A DNA stretch of 64,000 nt from Microbulbifer thermotolerans. GTDB taxonomy: Bacteria; Pseudomonadota; Gammaproteobacteria; Pseudomonadales; Cellvibrionaceae. A program made the position numbers and the translations under genes. The notes under the pieces are model-generated. The model saw only the letters and a program-made list of their open reading frames with translations, was not told the origin of the DNA and did no database searches. Where the stretch lies: positions 146,915-210,914 of the forward strand of contig NZ_FOKT01000008.1 of the NCBI RefSeq assembly GCF_900112305.1, written 5' to 3'. Shown here one piece after another: positions 10,201-18,463 of the stretch. Within the stretch, counting starts at the first letter, position 1, and each line of letters begins with the position of its first letter.

Positions 10201-10816
10201 ACTCCAGGCCGTAATGGCCATAGTCCAGCACCTCCTGCACCGTGGCCGGATTCAGCACCGGGATATGCATATCAACGAAAGCGAACTCGGACTGACCGGG
10301 ATAGGAAGAAGATTTGCAACCGTGATCGTCGCCGGCAACGATCAATGCGCCGCCATGTGCCGAGGAACCCGCCGCATTCGCATGGCGAAAGGCATCGCAG
10401 GAGCGGTCCACTCCGGGGGTCTTGCCGTACCAAATGCCGCAAACACCGTCCACCTCGGCACCTTCAAACAGGCCCACCTGCTGTGAACCCCAGACCGCCG
10501 TGGCCGCCAGCTCCTCGTTCACTCCCGGCTGGAAACGAATATTGTGCGCATCGAGTAATTTTTTCGCCCGGACCAGCTGCTGATCGTAGCCACCCAATGG
10601 GGAACCGCGGTAACCGGAAATAAATACGGCCGTCTTGAGCCCCCGGGCCCGATCCATACGCATCTGGTCGATGGGCAGGCGCACCAGCGCCTGAATACCG
10701 GACAATAGTACCCGCCCTTTGAGGGTGGTATAACGATCGTCCAGGGATACTTCTCTCACAGGACCGGACTCCTGCGCCCGGGCGGTATCTTGCACACCGC
10801 TCGCGATTTCACTCAT
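7253..10816 (-). CDS. Fused indolepyruvate ferredoxin oxidoreductase (IorAB-type)
   Basis: 1187 aa, a single-chain 2-oxoacid:acceptor oxidoreductase. The N-terminal pyrimidine-binding domain is at about 30-400 (FISGYRGSPLGGYDQQL). The TPP domain has GDGTYFHSG and NDAVAMTGGQ. A ferredoxin-like cluster region has CEGCGDCVQQSSC and further Cys residues (CNQDMSCVNGFC). The gamma domain begins LLVTGVGGTGVVTIGALL with TLDQTGLAQKGGAVYSH. It decarboxylates aryl pyruvates from aromatic amino acid breakdown to acyl-CoA and passes electrons to an iron-sulfur or flavin carrier. Divergent from the Lrp-type gene at 11076, its likely regulator. Full length and intact. Confidence 0.93.
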   Translation of the reverse strand: MSEIASGVQDTARAQESGPVREVSLDDRYTTLKGRVLLSGIQALVRLPIDQMRMDRARGLKTAVFISGYRGSPLGGYDQQLVRAKKLLDAHNIRFQPGVNEELAATAVWGSQQVGLFEGAEVDGVCGIWYGKTPGVDRSCDAFRHANAAGSSAHGGALIVAGDDHGCKSSSYPGQSEFAFVDMHIPVLNPATVQEVLDYGHYGLELSRFSGCWVAMITLAENMDSSATVDVDPERVQFSYPEIERPEGGLNIRKQDNPLEQEERLWRYKRPAALAFARANKLNRVVLENPDASLGIVSTGKAHLDLMQAFEDMGIDERKARALGIRILKVGMTYPLDVPGIQEFARGLDTLLVLEEKRSLMEVQLKEELYNVHLKDPHFPRILGKVDENDRPLMPMYGELSPAIVAQVLGKILGEKLDETARHRLSRLDALAQRISQNAGANVSRLPMFCAGCPHNRSTRVPEGSRALAGIGCHYMAQWLDRETYTFTQMGGEGVNWIGQSAFTREKHVFVNLGDGTYFHSGILAIRAAVAAKVNITYKILFNDAVAMTGGQPHDGELTPDMICRQVLSEGVRKVVLVLDNLDKYKGALHFPREVEVRHRDHLPVVMEALREIEGCTVILYDQTCATELRRKRKRGLLPKAEGRPFINERVCEGCGDCVQQSSCIAVEKVETAFGDKRRVNQTGCNQDMSCVNGFCPSFVTVKGGELAKRAGVGDVLLTEADKLPQPELPSLDAPYNLLVTGVGGTGVVTIGALLAMAAHIEGKASSTLDQTGLAQKGGAVYSHVRLAAAPGELKAVRISDGRADALMACDLIAAGNLQACLAKLDETHSRAVVNTHLTPTAASVLGREDVHSPQVVLDSLGAAVKVLETVEAHKLTSAALGDTLAANIFMLGFAWQKGLIPLGREALTQAIALNGVAVEANLQGFAAGRLAAANRDKLDALLAGAAEEVGLPRGLEEIVAHRVHHLTGYQNSKLARRYRDLVDRVKAAEILKVPGSEALAEVVARNYAKLLAYKDEYEVARLYTDGEFAKALRENFSGDFALEFNLAPPLLSPFDKALGRPRKLKFGGWMYKAFGLLAKLKVLRGTPLDIFGYTAERKIERTLIGEYEQLVDRVIGELNAENHAAAIELLSYPDAIRGYGPVKEASLDRARKLRSAALRRFENPGAELNESAPVAVFDPAKAQQVG

Positions 10817-11005
10817 AGGCCTACTTCCGATTATCTGTCTAATTCGAAACCAGTTTCGAATTTTTAGTCATTATTTTTTCGGCTATTCCGCCGTCTGCCG
10901 TCCCGTACCGGCAAGCGGACTGGCGGGCAATCACAAAAAAATCTTCCAGTGCGAAGATTTGTCCAGACCATACTAGTGCGTTCAACGCAATAGAGCATTG
11001 CTTTA

Positions 11006-11025
11006 TTTACGCATATATGCGTAAA
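11006..11025. promoter_or_regulatory. Perfect 20-bp palindrome between ior and lrp-type genes
   Basis: TTTACGCATATATGCGTAAA is a perfect palindrome 50 bases upstream of the Lrp-type start and about 190 upstream of the oxidoreductase start. A second dyad, GCAAT-AGAGC-ATTGC, lies at 10987-11001. AT-centred dyads of this kind suit Lrp/AsnC or similar dimers. An autoregulatory and divergent operator is inferred. Confidence 0.55.
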
Positions 11026-11075
11026 ATTATGATAGAAATCTCGAACAACACAATTATTATAGGATAGGAGTTTAT

Positions 11076-11546
11076 ATGAAGCGTTCAGCGGACTTGGATG
11101 ATTTCGACCGCAAGATTCTGCGGGCGCTGCAGGAGAACGCCGATTATTCCATGGCGGAACTCGGAGACAAAGTGGGCTTATCCCACACACCCTGCTGGCG
11201 CAGAATTAAACGCCTGGAGGCAGAGGGCATTATCCGCGGTCGCGTTACCCTCTTAGACCCCCGAAAACTCGACCTGGGGGTCACAGTATACTGCTATGTC
11301 ACCATACACAACCACGACGAGGAGTCCCTAAACAACTTCGAGTCAGCGGTGCAGGATGTGCAGGAAGTAGTGGAATGCTATTCCACCAGTGGTGACAAGG
11401 ATTATGTCCTGCGAGTGGTTGTGGACAGTGTAGAGCACTACGAACAGCTGTTAAAGCGCTCACTGGTGCACCTGCCCAATGTTGCTTCCGTTAACTCCAC
11501 CTTCGCCCTGAAGCAGGTGAAGTACACCACTCAGCTACCGCTTTGA
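11076..11546 (+). CDS. Lrp/AsnC family transcriptional regulator
   Basis: 156 aa, typical length. The N-terminal winged HTH is LDDFDRKILRALQENADYSM with recognition region VGLSHTPCWRRIKRLEAEGII. The C-terminal RAM/ligand domain spans about 70-150 (VTVYCYVTIHN, VVECYSTSGDKDYVLRVVV). It starts at ATG 11076 with AGGATAGGAG upstream. Lrp-type regulators bind amino acids; its position divergent from an aryl-pyruvate oxidoreductase suggests control of aromatic or branched amino acid catabolism, possibly through the palindrome at 11006-11025. Confidence 0.93.
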   Translation: MKRSADLDDFDRKILRALQENADYSMAELGDKVGLSHTPCWRRIKRLEAEGIIRGRVTLLDPRKLDLGVTVYCYVTIHNHDEESLNNFESAVQDVQEVVECYSTSGDKDYVLRVVVDSVEHYEQLLKRSLVHLPNVASVNSTFALKQVKYTTQLPL

Positions 11547-11585
11547 TTCTGCTTGGGGAAAGCGCACTGAGACCGAGGTAAAGGT

Positions 11586-11603
11586 CCCGCCAGTATCGGC
11601 GGG
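11586..11603. terminator. Hairpin between convergent genes
   Basis: CCCGCC (11586-11591) and GGCGGG (11598-11603) form a 6-bp GC stem with a 6-base loop in the 84-base gap between the convergent Lrp-type and kinase genes. There is no T-tract on either side, so it is a weak terminator candidate. Confidence 0.3.
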
Positions 11604-11630
11604 GCCCGGTCCGTGCACAGGCCTTGCCAC

Positions 11631-12143
11631 CTAGATCCGGGCCTCCAGCTCCCTGCATACTTGATCCAGCACTTGCTGCAGACTTCTGCCATCGCAATCA
11701 ACGGTAATATCCGCATACTTGCGGTACAGCGCCTGCCGCTCGGCGAACAATTCCTCGAACGACTGCCCCGGCGCCTTGGCGATACCGCGCTGTTCATAAT
11801 TGTGAATACGCCGGCGCAACTCCTCTGCAGAACAATTCAGGAAAATCGCGGGCCCGAACCGCTTCAAGTTGGCCATTCCCTCCTCGCTATACACGGCACT
11901 GCCGCCGGTAGCAATCACATGATTTGGCAGATCGGCAGACGCAATCACCTCTCCCTCTATGCGGCGCAGATTCAAATAATCGCTCTCATTAATGATCTCC
12001 TGAAGCGTCTTACCCTCCCGCAGCTGGATCAACATGTCGGTATCGACAAAATCCAATGCCAGCTCTTTGGCCAGCAATACTCCCAAAGTACTCTTGCCGG
12101 CACCCGGCATACCGATTAATACGATGCTATTGTATTTCTTCAT
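11631..12143 (-). CDS. Shikimate kinase-like small P-loop kinase
   Basis: 170 aa, the length of AroK. The P-loop is GMPGAGKST at about 11-19, followed by the Asp pair of DTDMLI, the RRIEGEVI region and ATGGSAVY in place of the usual GGG motif. The C-terminal lid and adenine region are QALYRKYADITVD. Shikimate kinases phosphorylate shikimate for chorismate synthesis. The gene is not next to aroB, the GGG motif reads GGS and the lid is divergent, so this may be a paralog with another small-molecule substrate rather than the housekeeping AroK. Confidence 0.75.
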   Translation of the reverse strand: MKKYNSIVLIGMPGAGKSTLGVLLAKELALDFVDTDMLIQLREGKTLQEIINESDYLNLRRIEGEVIASADLPNHVIATGGSAVYSEEGMANLKRFGPAIFLNCSAEELRRRIHNYEQRGIAKAPGQSFEELFAERQALYRKYADITVDCDGRSLQQVLDQVCRELEARI

Positions 12144-12193
12144 TTGGCTATTCTATTACTTGCCCGGCGGGCAGTCAGTTACTGCTGCAACCA

Positions 12194-12916
12194 TCAATCG
12201 CCCCGCCTCGGCAATACCAGCGAGCGCAACCACCCCCAAAGCGAATTGCCATCCAGTAGCATCTTATCCAGCGCATCCATATTGTGAGCCTGGCGGAAGG
12301 CGTCAGCGAACAAGGCCTCGCGGGTGATCATTCTCCGGCGGGGATTGAGCTTTTTGATCTCGCGGGCGGGGTTGCCAGCCACCACAGTATTATCGGGCAC
12401 GTCTTTTGTCACCACGCTACCCGCGCCGACAACCGAATTGTCTCCAATATGAACTCCCTTGCAAATTATTGCACTGTCCCCCACCCAAACGTTATTACCC
12501 AGGCTCACGGGTGCCGTACAGCGGAAAGGTCGTGTTCTATTGTACAACCCATGCCAGTCGGAATCGGAAATGTAGACATTGGCAGCAATCATACAGGCGT
12601 CGCCAATGGCGATCGATTCAGCTGCGGAAATTCGCACACCGGGGGAAATCAGCACATAATCACCGATTGTGATAAAAGCATCCGCGCCCTTGTGGCCCAA
12701 TGTAGTCAGGCGGATACAATTGTCCGGCGTGGAAATCAGATGCGGGTAATCTCCCAAACGGATATTCCCACCAAATACGTGCACCGAACCTGGATTCATA
12801 ATTTCCGGATCCTTCCCCACGGAATCAAATTGCGGCAATAAAAAATACCGCGCACGCCATTTTCGCAACTTATATTGCCAGCGCTTTAACCAGTAGGGCT
12901 TATGATCCCTGCGCAT
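12194..12916 (-). CDS. Left-handed beta-helix acyltransferase (hexapeptide repeat family)
   Basis: 240 aa. The central part (about 80-190) is a run of hexapeptide repeats ([67 protein letters not shown]) ending with [13 protein letters not shown], the classic end of xenobiotic/sugar O-acetyltransferases. It probably transfers an acetyl or acyl group from CoA to a sugar or lipid. The basic N-terminus and about 45 residues after the helix are lineage-specific. It sits next to methyltransferase and glycosyltransferase genes, suggesting a role in modifying a surface glycan. Confidence 0.85.
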   Translation of the reverse strand: MRRDHKPYWLKRWQYKLRKWRARYFLLPQFDSVGKDPEIMNPGSVHVFGGNIRLGDYPHLISTPDNCIRLTTLGHKGADAFITIGDYVLISPGVRISAAESIAIGDACMIAANVYISDSDWHGLYNRTRPFRCTAPVSLGNNVWVGDSAIICKGVHIGDNSVVGAGSVVTKDVPDNTVVAGNPAREIKKLNPRRRMITREALFADAFRQAHNMDALDKMLLDGNSLWGWLRSLVLPRRGD

Positions 12917-13047
12917 CTTAAACTCCTCTGATTAATCCCGGCATATTATGCACGCTCACGGAAAACAACGCGCATTTGGAAACACAATTGCATTTCCTCT
13001 CCATGCGGTTTAGTGTGTGCGCCACTGAAAAAAAAGAGCGGTATACC

Positions 13048-13665
13048 ATGTCTCTCAAACTGCCAATAAATATTCACAATATCAAAGGTTTTCTCGCCGC
13101 CCGCGAGGGAGAAGCCCTCTATCACTTAGCTGCAGAAGCCAGCAGTCTTGGTCCCAGCCTGGAGGTGGGCAGTTACTGTGGTAAATCCACAATTTATCTC
13201 GCCTCAGCGTGCAAACTGACAGACAGGGTACTGTTTGCAGTGGATCACCACCGCGGCTCAGAAGAACATCAACCAGGCGAGGAATACCACGACCCCGATT
13301 TGTTCGACAAAAACACGCAGCTCATGGATAGCTTTCGCACCTTCCGCGAAAATATCCGAGCGGCGCACCTCGAAAACTGGGTGGCACCCATCGTTGCGCC
13401 TTCCGCGGTAGCTGCGCGCTGCTGGAACACCCCCCTGGGCCTGGTATTTATCGACGGCGGACACTCGCTCGAAGCGGCCATGACAGACTACCGCAGTTGG
13501 TCCCGCCACATTGTGCCCGGTGGCTACCTCGCCATTCACGATATATTCCCCGATCCCGCCGACGGCGGACAGGCGCCCTATGAAATCTACAAAATGGCCC
13601 TGGCATCAGCACAATTCGAACTGGTGGAGATGGTGGATACTCTCGGAATTCTGCGGAGGATCTGA
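13048..13665 (+). CDS. Class I SAM-dependent methyltransferase (Methyltransferase_24-like)
   Basis: 205 aa from ATG 13048; an in-frame start at 12976 would add 24 residues without family similarity. The SAM motif is LEVGSYCGKSTIYLASA at about 35-51, motif II is FAVDHHRGSE, and the acidic metal or substrate motif is FIDGGHSLEAAMTDY followed by GGYLAIHDIFPDPADGG. This resembles CmcI/cephalosporin hydroxylase-like and sugar O-methyltransferases. It is divergent from the acyltransferase and convergent with the toroid gene; a role in glycan methylation is inferred from neighbours. Confidence 0.8.
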   Translation: MSLKLPINIHNIKGFLAAREGEALYHLAAEASSLGPSLEVGSYCGKSTIYLASACKLTDRVLFAVDHHRGSEEHQPGEEYHDPDLFDKNTQLMDSFRTFRENIRAAHLENWVAPIVAPSAVAARCWNTPLGLVFIDGGHSLEAAMTDYRSWSRHIVPGGYLAIHDIFPDPADGGQAPYEIYKMALASAQFELVEMVDTLGILRRI

Positions 13666-13772
13666 AGGGCCCCGGATTCGTTCGCACCCGGGCCGCTCCC
13701 TACAAAAAGTGTTTCAGACACAGGAGCGGTCCGAAACTATCCACAGTCCTCAGGCGTATTTGCAGAAACTCG

Positions 13773-14846
13773 CTAGCTCAGCGCCACCAGCGCAGGGTCC
13801 TGCAACAGCCGCACAGAAGTAAAAAGTTTACTTGCCGGCGTCAGTCCGGCCAGGGCGTCAGCGGCAAGTAACATGGCACCCACTGTCCAGGTGGTTTTCT
13901 CCTCCGGCCAGATGGCCATATCCCGGTAGACATAACCCGTCCAGTAACCGCCATCCCTGTCTTGCCAGCGGTGCAAGCCACGGTAAAGTTTCGCCGCACG
14001 ACCGCGCTCTCCCACCGCCAGCAGCGCCATGGTCAACTCACAACTCTCTGCCACCGTCACCCAGGGCTCGTCGTTTACACAACGGCAGCCGAGGCCAGCA
14101 ACCACAAATTCATCCCATTTTTTCTGTAGGCGCGCGCGCGCAGCAGCGCCGGAGAACACACCAGTCAACACCGGATAAAACCAATCCATCGAGAAGCGCG
14201 CTTTGCTCTCCCAAGTGCGATCAAAACGCTGTGGCTTCTCTCGTAGGGCAAAACCAAGTGCCCGTCTGGCGTGCATCCAACGGGGGCGGGAACAACCGAG
14301 GCGGTGCGCGATATTGAGCGCACACTCCAGACTCTTATAAATGGAGGAACAGCCGGTGATCAACGCGTCCAGCAAAGGGCGTCCATCAGTGTCAACGGCC
14401 CAGTGAATTTCTCCGTGCTCCGTCTGCAAGCCGAGTACAAAATCCACCGCGCGCTCAACCACGGGCCAGTAGCGCCGCAAGAATGCTTCGTCGCCACTAA
14501 TTAAATAATGATGCCAAATACCCGTGGCAATATAGGCAACAAAATTACTTTCCCGCCGTTCGGTGTTGTGTGCCCTACCGTTTTTATAGGCTACCCACCA
14601 ACTGCCGTCGGGCAACTGGTTGTCCGCCAGCCAGCGGTAGGCCTTTTCCGCCGCGGCAAATTCACCAGCGATACTGAGCCCCATGGCCGCTTCCACATGA
14701 TCCCATGGGTCCGCATAATGGCCATCGAACCAGGGTATGGCGCCGTCAGTTTGCTGACGTGCCAGAATATATCGAGCACTGTCACGCACAAATCCTGCCG
14801 GAAAAAATTCTGTAGGAACAAGGGCGGGCATTGTGAGACCGTTCAA
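13773..14846 (-). CDS. Alpha/alpha-toroid protein of a glycan cluster (prenyltransferase/six-hairpin glycosidase-like)
   Basis: 357 aa with repeated helical hairpins, each marked by aromatic and Gly-Asp motifs (QTDGAIPWFDGHYADPWDH, DNQLPDGSWWVAYKNG, DRDGGYWTGYVYRD). This is the pattern of prenyltransferase/squalene oxidase repeats and six-hairpin glycosidases. The function is unknown; such proteins occur in exopolysaccharide clusters. It probably starts at TTG 14844-14846, overlapping the TGA of the upstream methyltransferase, with GGAGGGG about 7 bases ahead; ATG 14831 is the alternative. Third gene of a GT4-methyltransferase-toroid operon. Lacks a signal peptide. Confidence 0.7.
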   Translation of the reverse strand: MNGLTMPALVPTEFFPAGFVRDSARYILARQQTDGAIPWFDGHYADPWDHVEAAMGLSIAGEFAAAEKAYRWLADNQLPDGSWWVAYKNGRAHNTERRESNFVAYIATGIWHHYLISGDEAFLRRYWPVVERAVDFVLGLQTEHGEIHWAVDTDGRPLLDALITGCSSIYKSLECALNIAHRLGCSRPRWMHARRALGFALREKPQRFDRTWESKARFSMDWFYPVLTGVFSGAAARARLQKKWDEFVVAGLGCRCVNDEPWVTVAESCELTMALLAVGERGRAAKLYRGLHRWQDRDGGYWTGYVYRDMAIWPEEKTTWTVGAMLLAADALAGLTPASKLFTSVRLLQDPALVALS

Positions 14847-15619
14847 GACCGCCCCTCCACTGCAACAGAAGCACCCGCTCGAGGGTATTCGGCACCAGCC
14901 GTTTCACAATCGCGGGGCTTCACAAAATACAAGACAATGCTCTTGCCCAACAGGGGATTCAGTAGCCGCTCCAAGACACGGGTCAGCCGCGGTTTTTGCA
15001 TCATGTCCCACACCAACAGCTTGTGGTACGCCGCAAGGACTCTGGACTCCGGCTTGTGCCAGAGCAGGCATTTCAGCCACCAATAAGGGGAGTGCAGAGC
15101 ATGCGCCTTGTGCCGGAAGTAAAGGCGGTGCCCCAGGTCCTCAATACTGCCGCGCAGTACCCGCTCACGAAAAATACGGATATGGCCACCTTCCACCTGA
15201 TGGTATTCGTCGCTCAGGCGCCAACAGATCCACTCGGGAAAAAATGCGGGCACACTTGCGGAGAAAACGCCCGCAGGCTTCAAAACCCGGTCGATTTCCG
15301 CCAGCAACCCGCGGTAATCCTCGATATGCTCCAACACTTCCGAGCAAATCACCACATCAAAGGTATTATCTGCAAAGGGTAACTGCTGCCCGTCGGCGAC
15401 GCCGAGAAGTAATCGTCCGGGAGGGGTCGCATTTTCAGCAAATGGCCGGGCGCGGTCACAGGCTGTGCGTACATCGGTAAAATTGAGGTCAACCCCGACA
15501 ACATCCACTGCATCGGAAAGCCATAAGTGAATTGCATGGCGCCCCTCCCCGCACCCTAGATCCAATACTTTCTGCCCCGGCTGTAAGTGCAGTCTTTGCG
15601 GCTCCACTGTGATCATCAA
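14843..15619 (-). CDS. SAM-dependent methyltransferase (Methyltransf_11 type)
   Basis: 258 aa. SAM motif I is VLDLGCGEGRHAIHL at about 19-33, motif II VVGVDLNF, then PFADNTFDVVICSEVLEHI and the post-motif RVLKPAGVF. The C-terminal 100 residues are family-specific. Its start overlaps the stop of the upstream GT4 gene by 4 bases, and its stop overlaps the start of the toroid gene, so the three are translationally coupled. It probably methylates a sugar or lipid-linked glycan made by the neighbouring glycosyltransferase. Confidence 0.85.
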   Translation of the reverse strand: MMITVEPQRLHLQPGQKVLDLGCGEGRHAIHLWLSDAVDVVGVDLNFTDVRTACDRARPFAENATPPGRLLLGVADGQQLPFADNTFDVVICSEVLEHIEDYRGLLAEIDRVLKPAGVFSASVPAFFPEWICWRLSDEYHQVEGGHIRIFRERVLRGSIEDLGHRLYFRHKAHALHSPYWWLKCLLWHKPESRVLAAYHKLLVWDMMQKPRLTRVLERLLNPLLGKSIVLYFVKPRDCETAGAEYPRAGASVAVEGRS

Positions 15620-16959
15620 GCAGCCTCCACACGACTGTTCCCGGCGGCCCCTCGCTCCCGCAACGGCAGTGATTTAATTTTTTTCTGCCCCAGTATCTCG
15701 CGGTAATAATTTACCAAGTGCGCTGCGGCCAAGCGCCAAGAGAACTGCTGCTCTATACGCTGTCGGCCCTTCTCACCAAGCTCCGCGCGGAGTTTGTCGT
15801 CAGACAGTAATTTTTTCAGAGCTCGCACCAGCGCCGCGCTGTCTCCGGCAGGCACAATGATGCCCGCATCGCCGACAACTTCCGGCAGCGCGCCGCCATC
15901 GCTGGAAATCACCGGCACACCACAGGCCATGGCCTCCCCAGCCGGCAGCCCAAAGCCCTCGTAAAGTGAAGGGCATACCACCACGCTGGCACTCGCGTAG
16001 TAGTCCACCATTTGCTGGTTGGAAATACCGGAAACAAAGTGCACCGCATCCTGCAGTCCCAATTGATGCAAGAGCTGTTCGGTAGCGCCCCCCTTCTGCA
16101 ACCGTCCCACTACCAGCAACTCAAGCTCCGGCTGACTGTGGCGCAACTGAGCCACTGCCTGGAGCAAAAAACGCAGGCCTTTGAGCGGCTGATCCGCTGA
16201 AGCGGTGGTCATAATCCGCTGTGTCCTGCGCTGAATCTGGGGTTGGGGCTTGAATACATCGGTATCTATACCGTTGTAGATAAGCCGAATCTGCTCAGGC
16301 TGCACACCGAATTGATCGATAATATCCCGCTTAGACTGCTGCGAAACGGTAACTATGTTGCGCAGCTTCCGCGCCACCTTTATTTGCATATTCAGGAAGC
16401 TGTGCCAGCGACGCACCAGCAGGCGATAGCGCCAATCGGGCGCTGCCTCCAGCGCCAGCTGGCGGTCGCGGGTAATCGGGTGATGGATAGTGGCGACAAC
16501 CGGCAAACCGCTCTTTTCTATATTGAGCAGTCCGTAGCAGAGAGATTGGTTATCATGCACTATGTCGTAGCGATGGCCGTGTTGGCGCAGATATTTTGCC
16601 GCGCGCCGGCCGAACGTGTAGGGTTCGGCGAAGCCGCCACTCAGCTTGGTCCACCACTCGTAGAAATCTGTCCAGGACAAGAGATGCCGCCAGCGCAGAG
16701 CGCGGGTCGGGTTTTCCACCTCAAAGAGGTTCAGGCCCGGCATCTTGATAAGCTTTACACGCGGGTCCAGTTCCGGATAAGGCTGGCCGGAGATCACATC
16801 CACCGAGTGGCCGGCCTCTACCAGCGCTTTACTCAGATAGTGAAGGTAGATTCCCTGACCTCCGCAGTACGGGTGACTGCGATATCCCAGCAGGCATATT
16901 TTCAGCGGCCGCGTGTCCGCGGCCGGCAGACCGTCTGCACAATTCTCCAAGGCGGTCAT
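15616..16959 (-). CDS. GT4-family glycosyltransferase
   Basis: 447 aa. The N-terminal acceptor domain has ICLLGYRSHPYCGGQGIYLHYL, the GGxG-type loop of GT4 enzymes. The donor domain has IRLIYNGIDTDVFKP, ASADQPLKGLRFLLQAV, LLVVGRLQKGGATEQLL, VHFVSGISNQQMVDYYASA and CPSLYEGFGLPAGEAMACG with the EGFGLPxxEAM catalytic stretch. It transfers a sugar from an NDP donor, most likely to a lipid carrier. First gene of a three-gene operon with a methyltransferase and a toroid protein. Confidence 0.9.
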   Translation of the reverse strand: MTALENCADGLPAADTRPLKICLLGYRSHPYCGGQGIYLHYLSKALVEAGHSVDVISGQPYPELDPRVKLIKMPGLNLFEVENPTRALRWRHLLSWTDFYEWWTKLSGGFAEPYTFGRRAAKYLRQHGHRYDIVHDNQSLCYGLLNIEKSGLPVVATIHHPITRDRQLALEAAPDWRYRLLVRRWHSFLNMQIKVARKLRNIVTVSQQSKRDIIDQFGVQPEQIRLIYNGIDTDVFKPQPQIQRRTQRIMTTASADQPLKGLRFLLQAVAQLRHSQPELELLVVGRLQKGGATEQLLHQLGLQDAVHFVSGISNQQMVDYYASASVVVCPSLYEGFGLPAGEAMACGVPVISSDGGALPEVVGDAGIIVPAGDSAALVRALKKLLSDDKLRAELGEKGRQRIEQQFSWRLAAAHLVNYYREILGQKKIKSLPLRERGAAGNSRVEAA

Positions 16960-17233
16960 GAATTCCCCATTTGCGTTGTTATGGTGCCGATGGCGAGTGC
17001 GAAGAATACACTGGTGCAGAAATGACTGCCAGAAGGAAATAATTCACATTAATGGAACACTGCTAATACCGAACAGGCGATTCCTTCACCTTTCAGTCAC
17101 CTCAGGTGGCGCTCTCCGACCGCCCGGCAAAGTGCGGGTGCCCGCCCGGCCAGCAAAATCACGGCGCCGTCGCGAACCGCAGCTACACAGTGGTAGTGCA
17201 GGCCGCCCCGGCTGCCGGAGTGTAAAACGGCGC

Positions 17234-18079
17234 CTAGAAGCTAAAGCGGTAACCCACCCCCAGATTGATTATCCACGGATCGAAGTCCAGATCACTGCGG
17301 ATACGTACCGGAAGCACTACCGACTCACCAAATCCAGCCGGCTGAGTCGTGGTATCGTAGCCCAATTCGAGACTGGGGTCGGACTTCACGTACATTGCAG
17401 AGAGATTGATCAACCAACCATTGTCGCGGCCAAAGTTAAAATCCACACCTACCTGCGCGGACCAATTGAAGTCGCTGCCGAGACGGAGTACTCCAAATTC
17501 TTCCCCAAATGCTCGGAACACCGGTCGGATAAATTCATCCTCGAAATCGACATAACTGACGCCAATACCCACATAAGGCTGTATCAAACATGTCGGGTCC
17601 ATTGGATACCAATTGGCATACAGGCTGGTCGTATAGCTGTCAAAATCGCTAATTCCCGTAGAAAAATCACCGACAAAAGCCCCCTCACTTCGAGCCGACG
17701 AAAAAAGTGACGCATCGTGGCTGCCATCGGCTGCAAAGTACAACTCCAGGCCAAAGTGTTCTATCGGTAACCAGACACCGCTGATATACCAGGTGGTATC
17801 GTCGTCCAGGTTCACTCTGGTAAACACGTCTACCGGCACCTCACCGACAACATCACCGGACGGATCCTCCACGAGGAAAGACTGAGTACCCTCGTATACA
17901 TCCTTATTGTCTGGCTCTATGTAAGCAGCGCCAATGCGCACTAAAACGGTACCGGCGGTGTATATCCCTTGAGGCGGCGCCTGAACCGGGTAACCGGAAG
18001 GACCCGCCAGCACCGATGGGGCGGCAAGGCCGGTGAAAACCGCCATTGCCAGTGGGACTAGGAGGGACTTCAATCTCAT
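17234..18079 (-). CDS. OmpW-like outer membrane beta-barrel protein
   Basis: 281 aa from ATG 18079, with AAGGAG upstream and a signal peptide (LLVPLAMAVFTGLAAPSVLA). The frame is open upstream but without coding features. The mature part begins GTVLVRIGAAYIEPD and has barrel strands WYISGVWLPIEHFGLELYF, IQPYVGIGVSYVDFEDE, ending INLGVGYRFSF with terminal Phe. The OmpW/AlkL family forms 8-strand barrels for small hydrophobic molecules. It is longer than typical OmpW (about 210 aa) because of extended loops, so the assignment is moderate. Confidence 0.7.
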   Translation of the reverse strand: MRLKSLLVPLAMAVFTGLAAPSVLAGPSGYPVQAPPQGIYTAGTVLVRIGAAYIEPDNKDVYEGTQSFLVEDPSGDVVGEVPVDVFTRVNLDDDTTWYISGVWLPIEHFGLELYFAADGSHDASLFSSARSEGAFVGDFSTGISDFDSYTTSLYANWYPMDPTCLIQPYVGIGVSYVDFEDEFIRPVFRAFGEEFGVLRLGSDFNWSAQVGVDFNFGRDNGWLINLSAMYVKSDPSLELGYDTTTQPAGFGESVVLPVRIRSDLDFDPWIINLGVGYRFSF

Positions 18080-18221
18080 GGGGCAACTCCTTGTAACGCT
18101 CAAAAGCTCCTTTGCCGCCGCTGCGGCTACCTCCAGTATAGGCAGGCTGTTTCCGACTGCAGCCAAGCGCATCAAGTCCCCAGTAAAATTGAGGAAAGAA
18201 ATACCGTCAAATTTCTGCAGT

Positions 18222-18247
18222 AAAAAAATGCCCGCCAAGAGGCGGGC
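18222..18247 (-). terminator. Rho-independent terminator of the polyamine operon
   Basis: Read on the minus strand: GCCCGCC, loop TCTT, GGCGGGC, then A and seven T. The stem is perfect (18230-18236 with 18241-18247). It lies about 215 bases after the stop of the glutamine synthetase-like gene and upstream of the OmpW-like gene, so it ends the transcript from 21237 before the next unit. Confidence 0.8.
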
Positions 18248-18463
18248 CAGCTTTCTCGAACACACTTTCAGGAGGAGAGTCTCAAGCGCGTCACGCGCTT
18301 AAACTAGGTATAGCAGAGGATGCTCCACCCTGCCTCGCTTGTCGCTAAAGCCGTTTCCCAGGCTATTGCGGACCGACTCACTAGTCCAACATCTGCAGGG
18401 ATCCGATGTCCGGGGCCTGCGCAATACACAGCGAAGGCAGCGAATAGCTGAAAGCCACCAATT

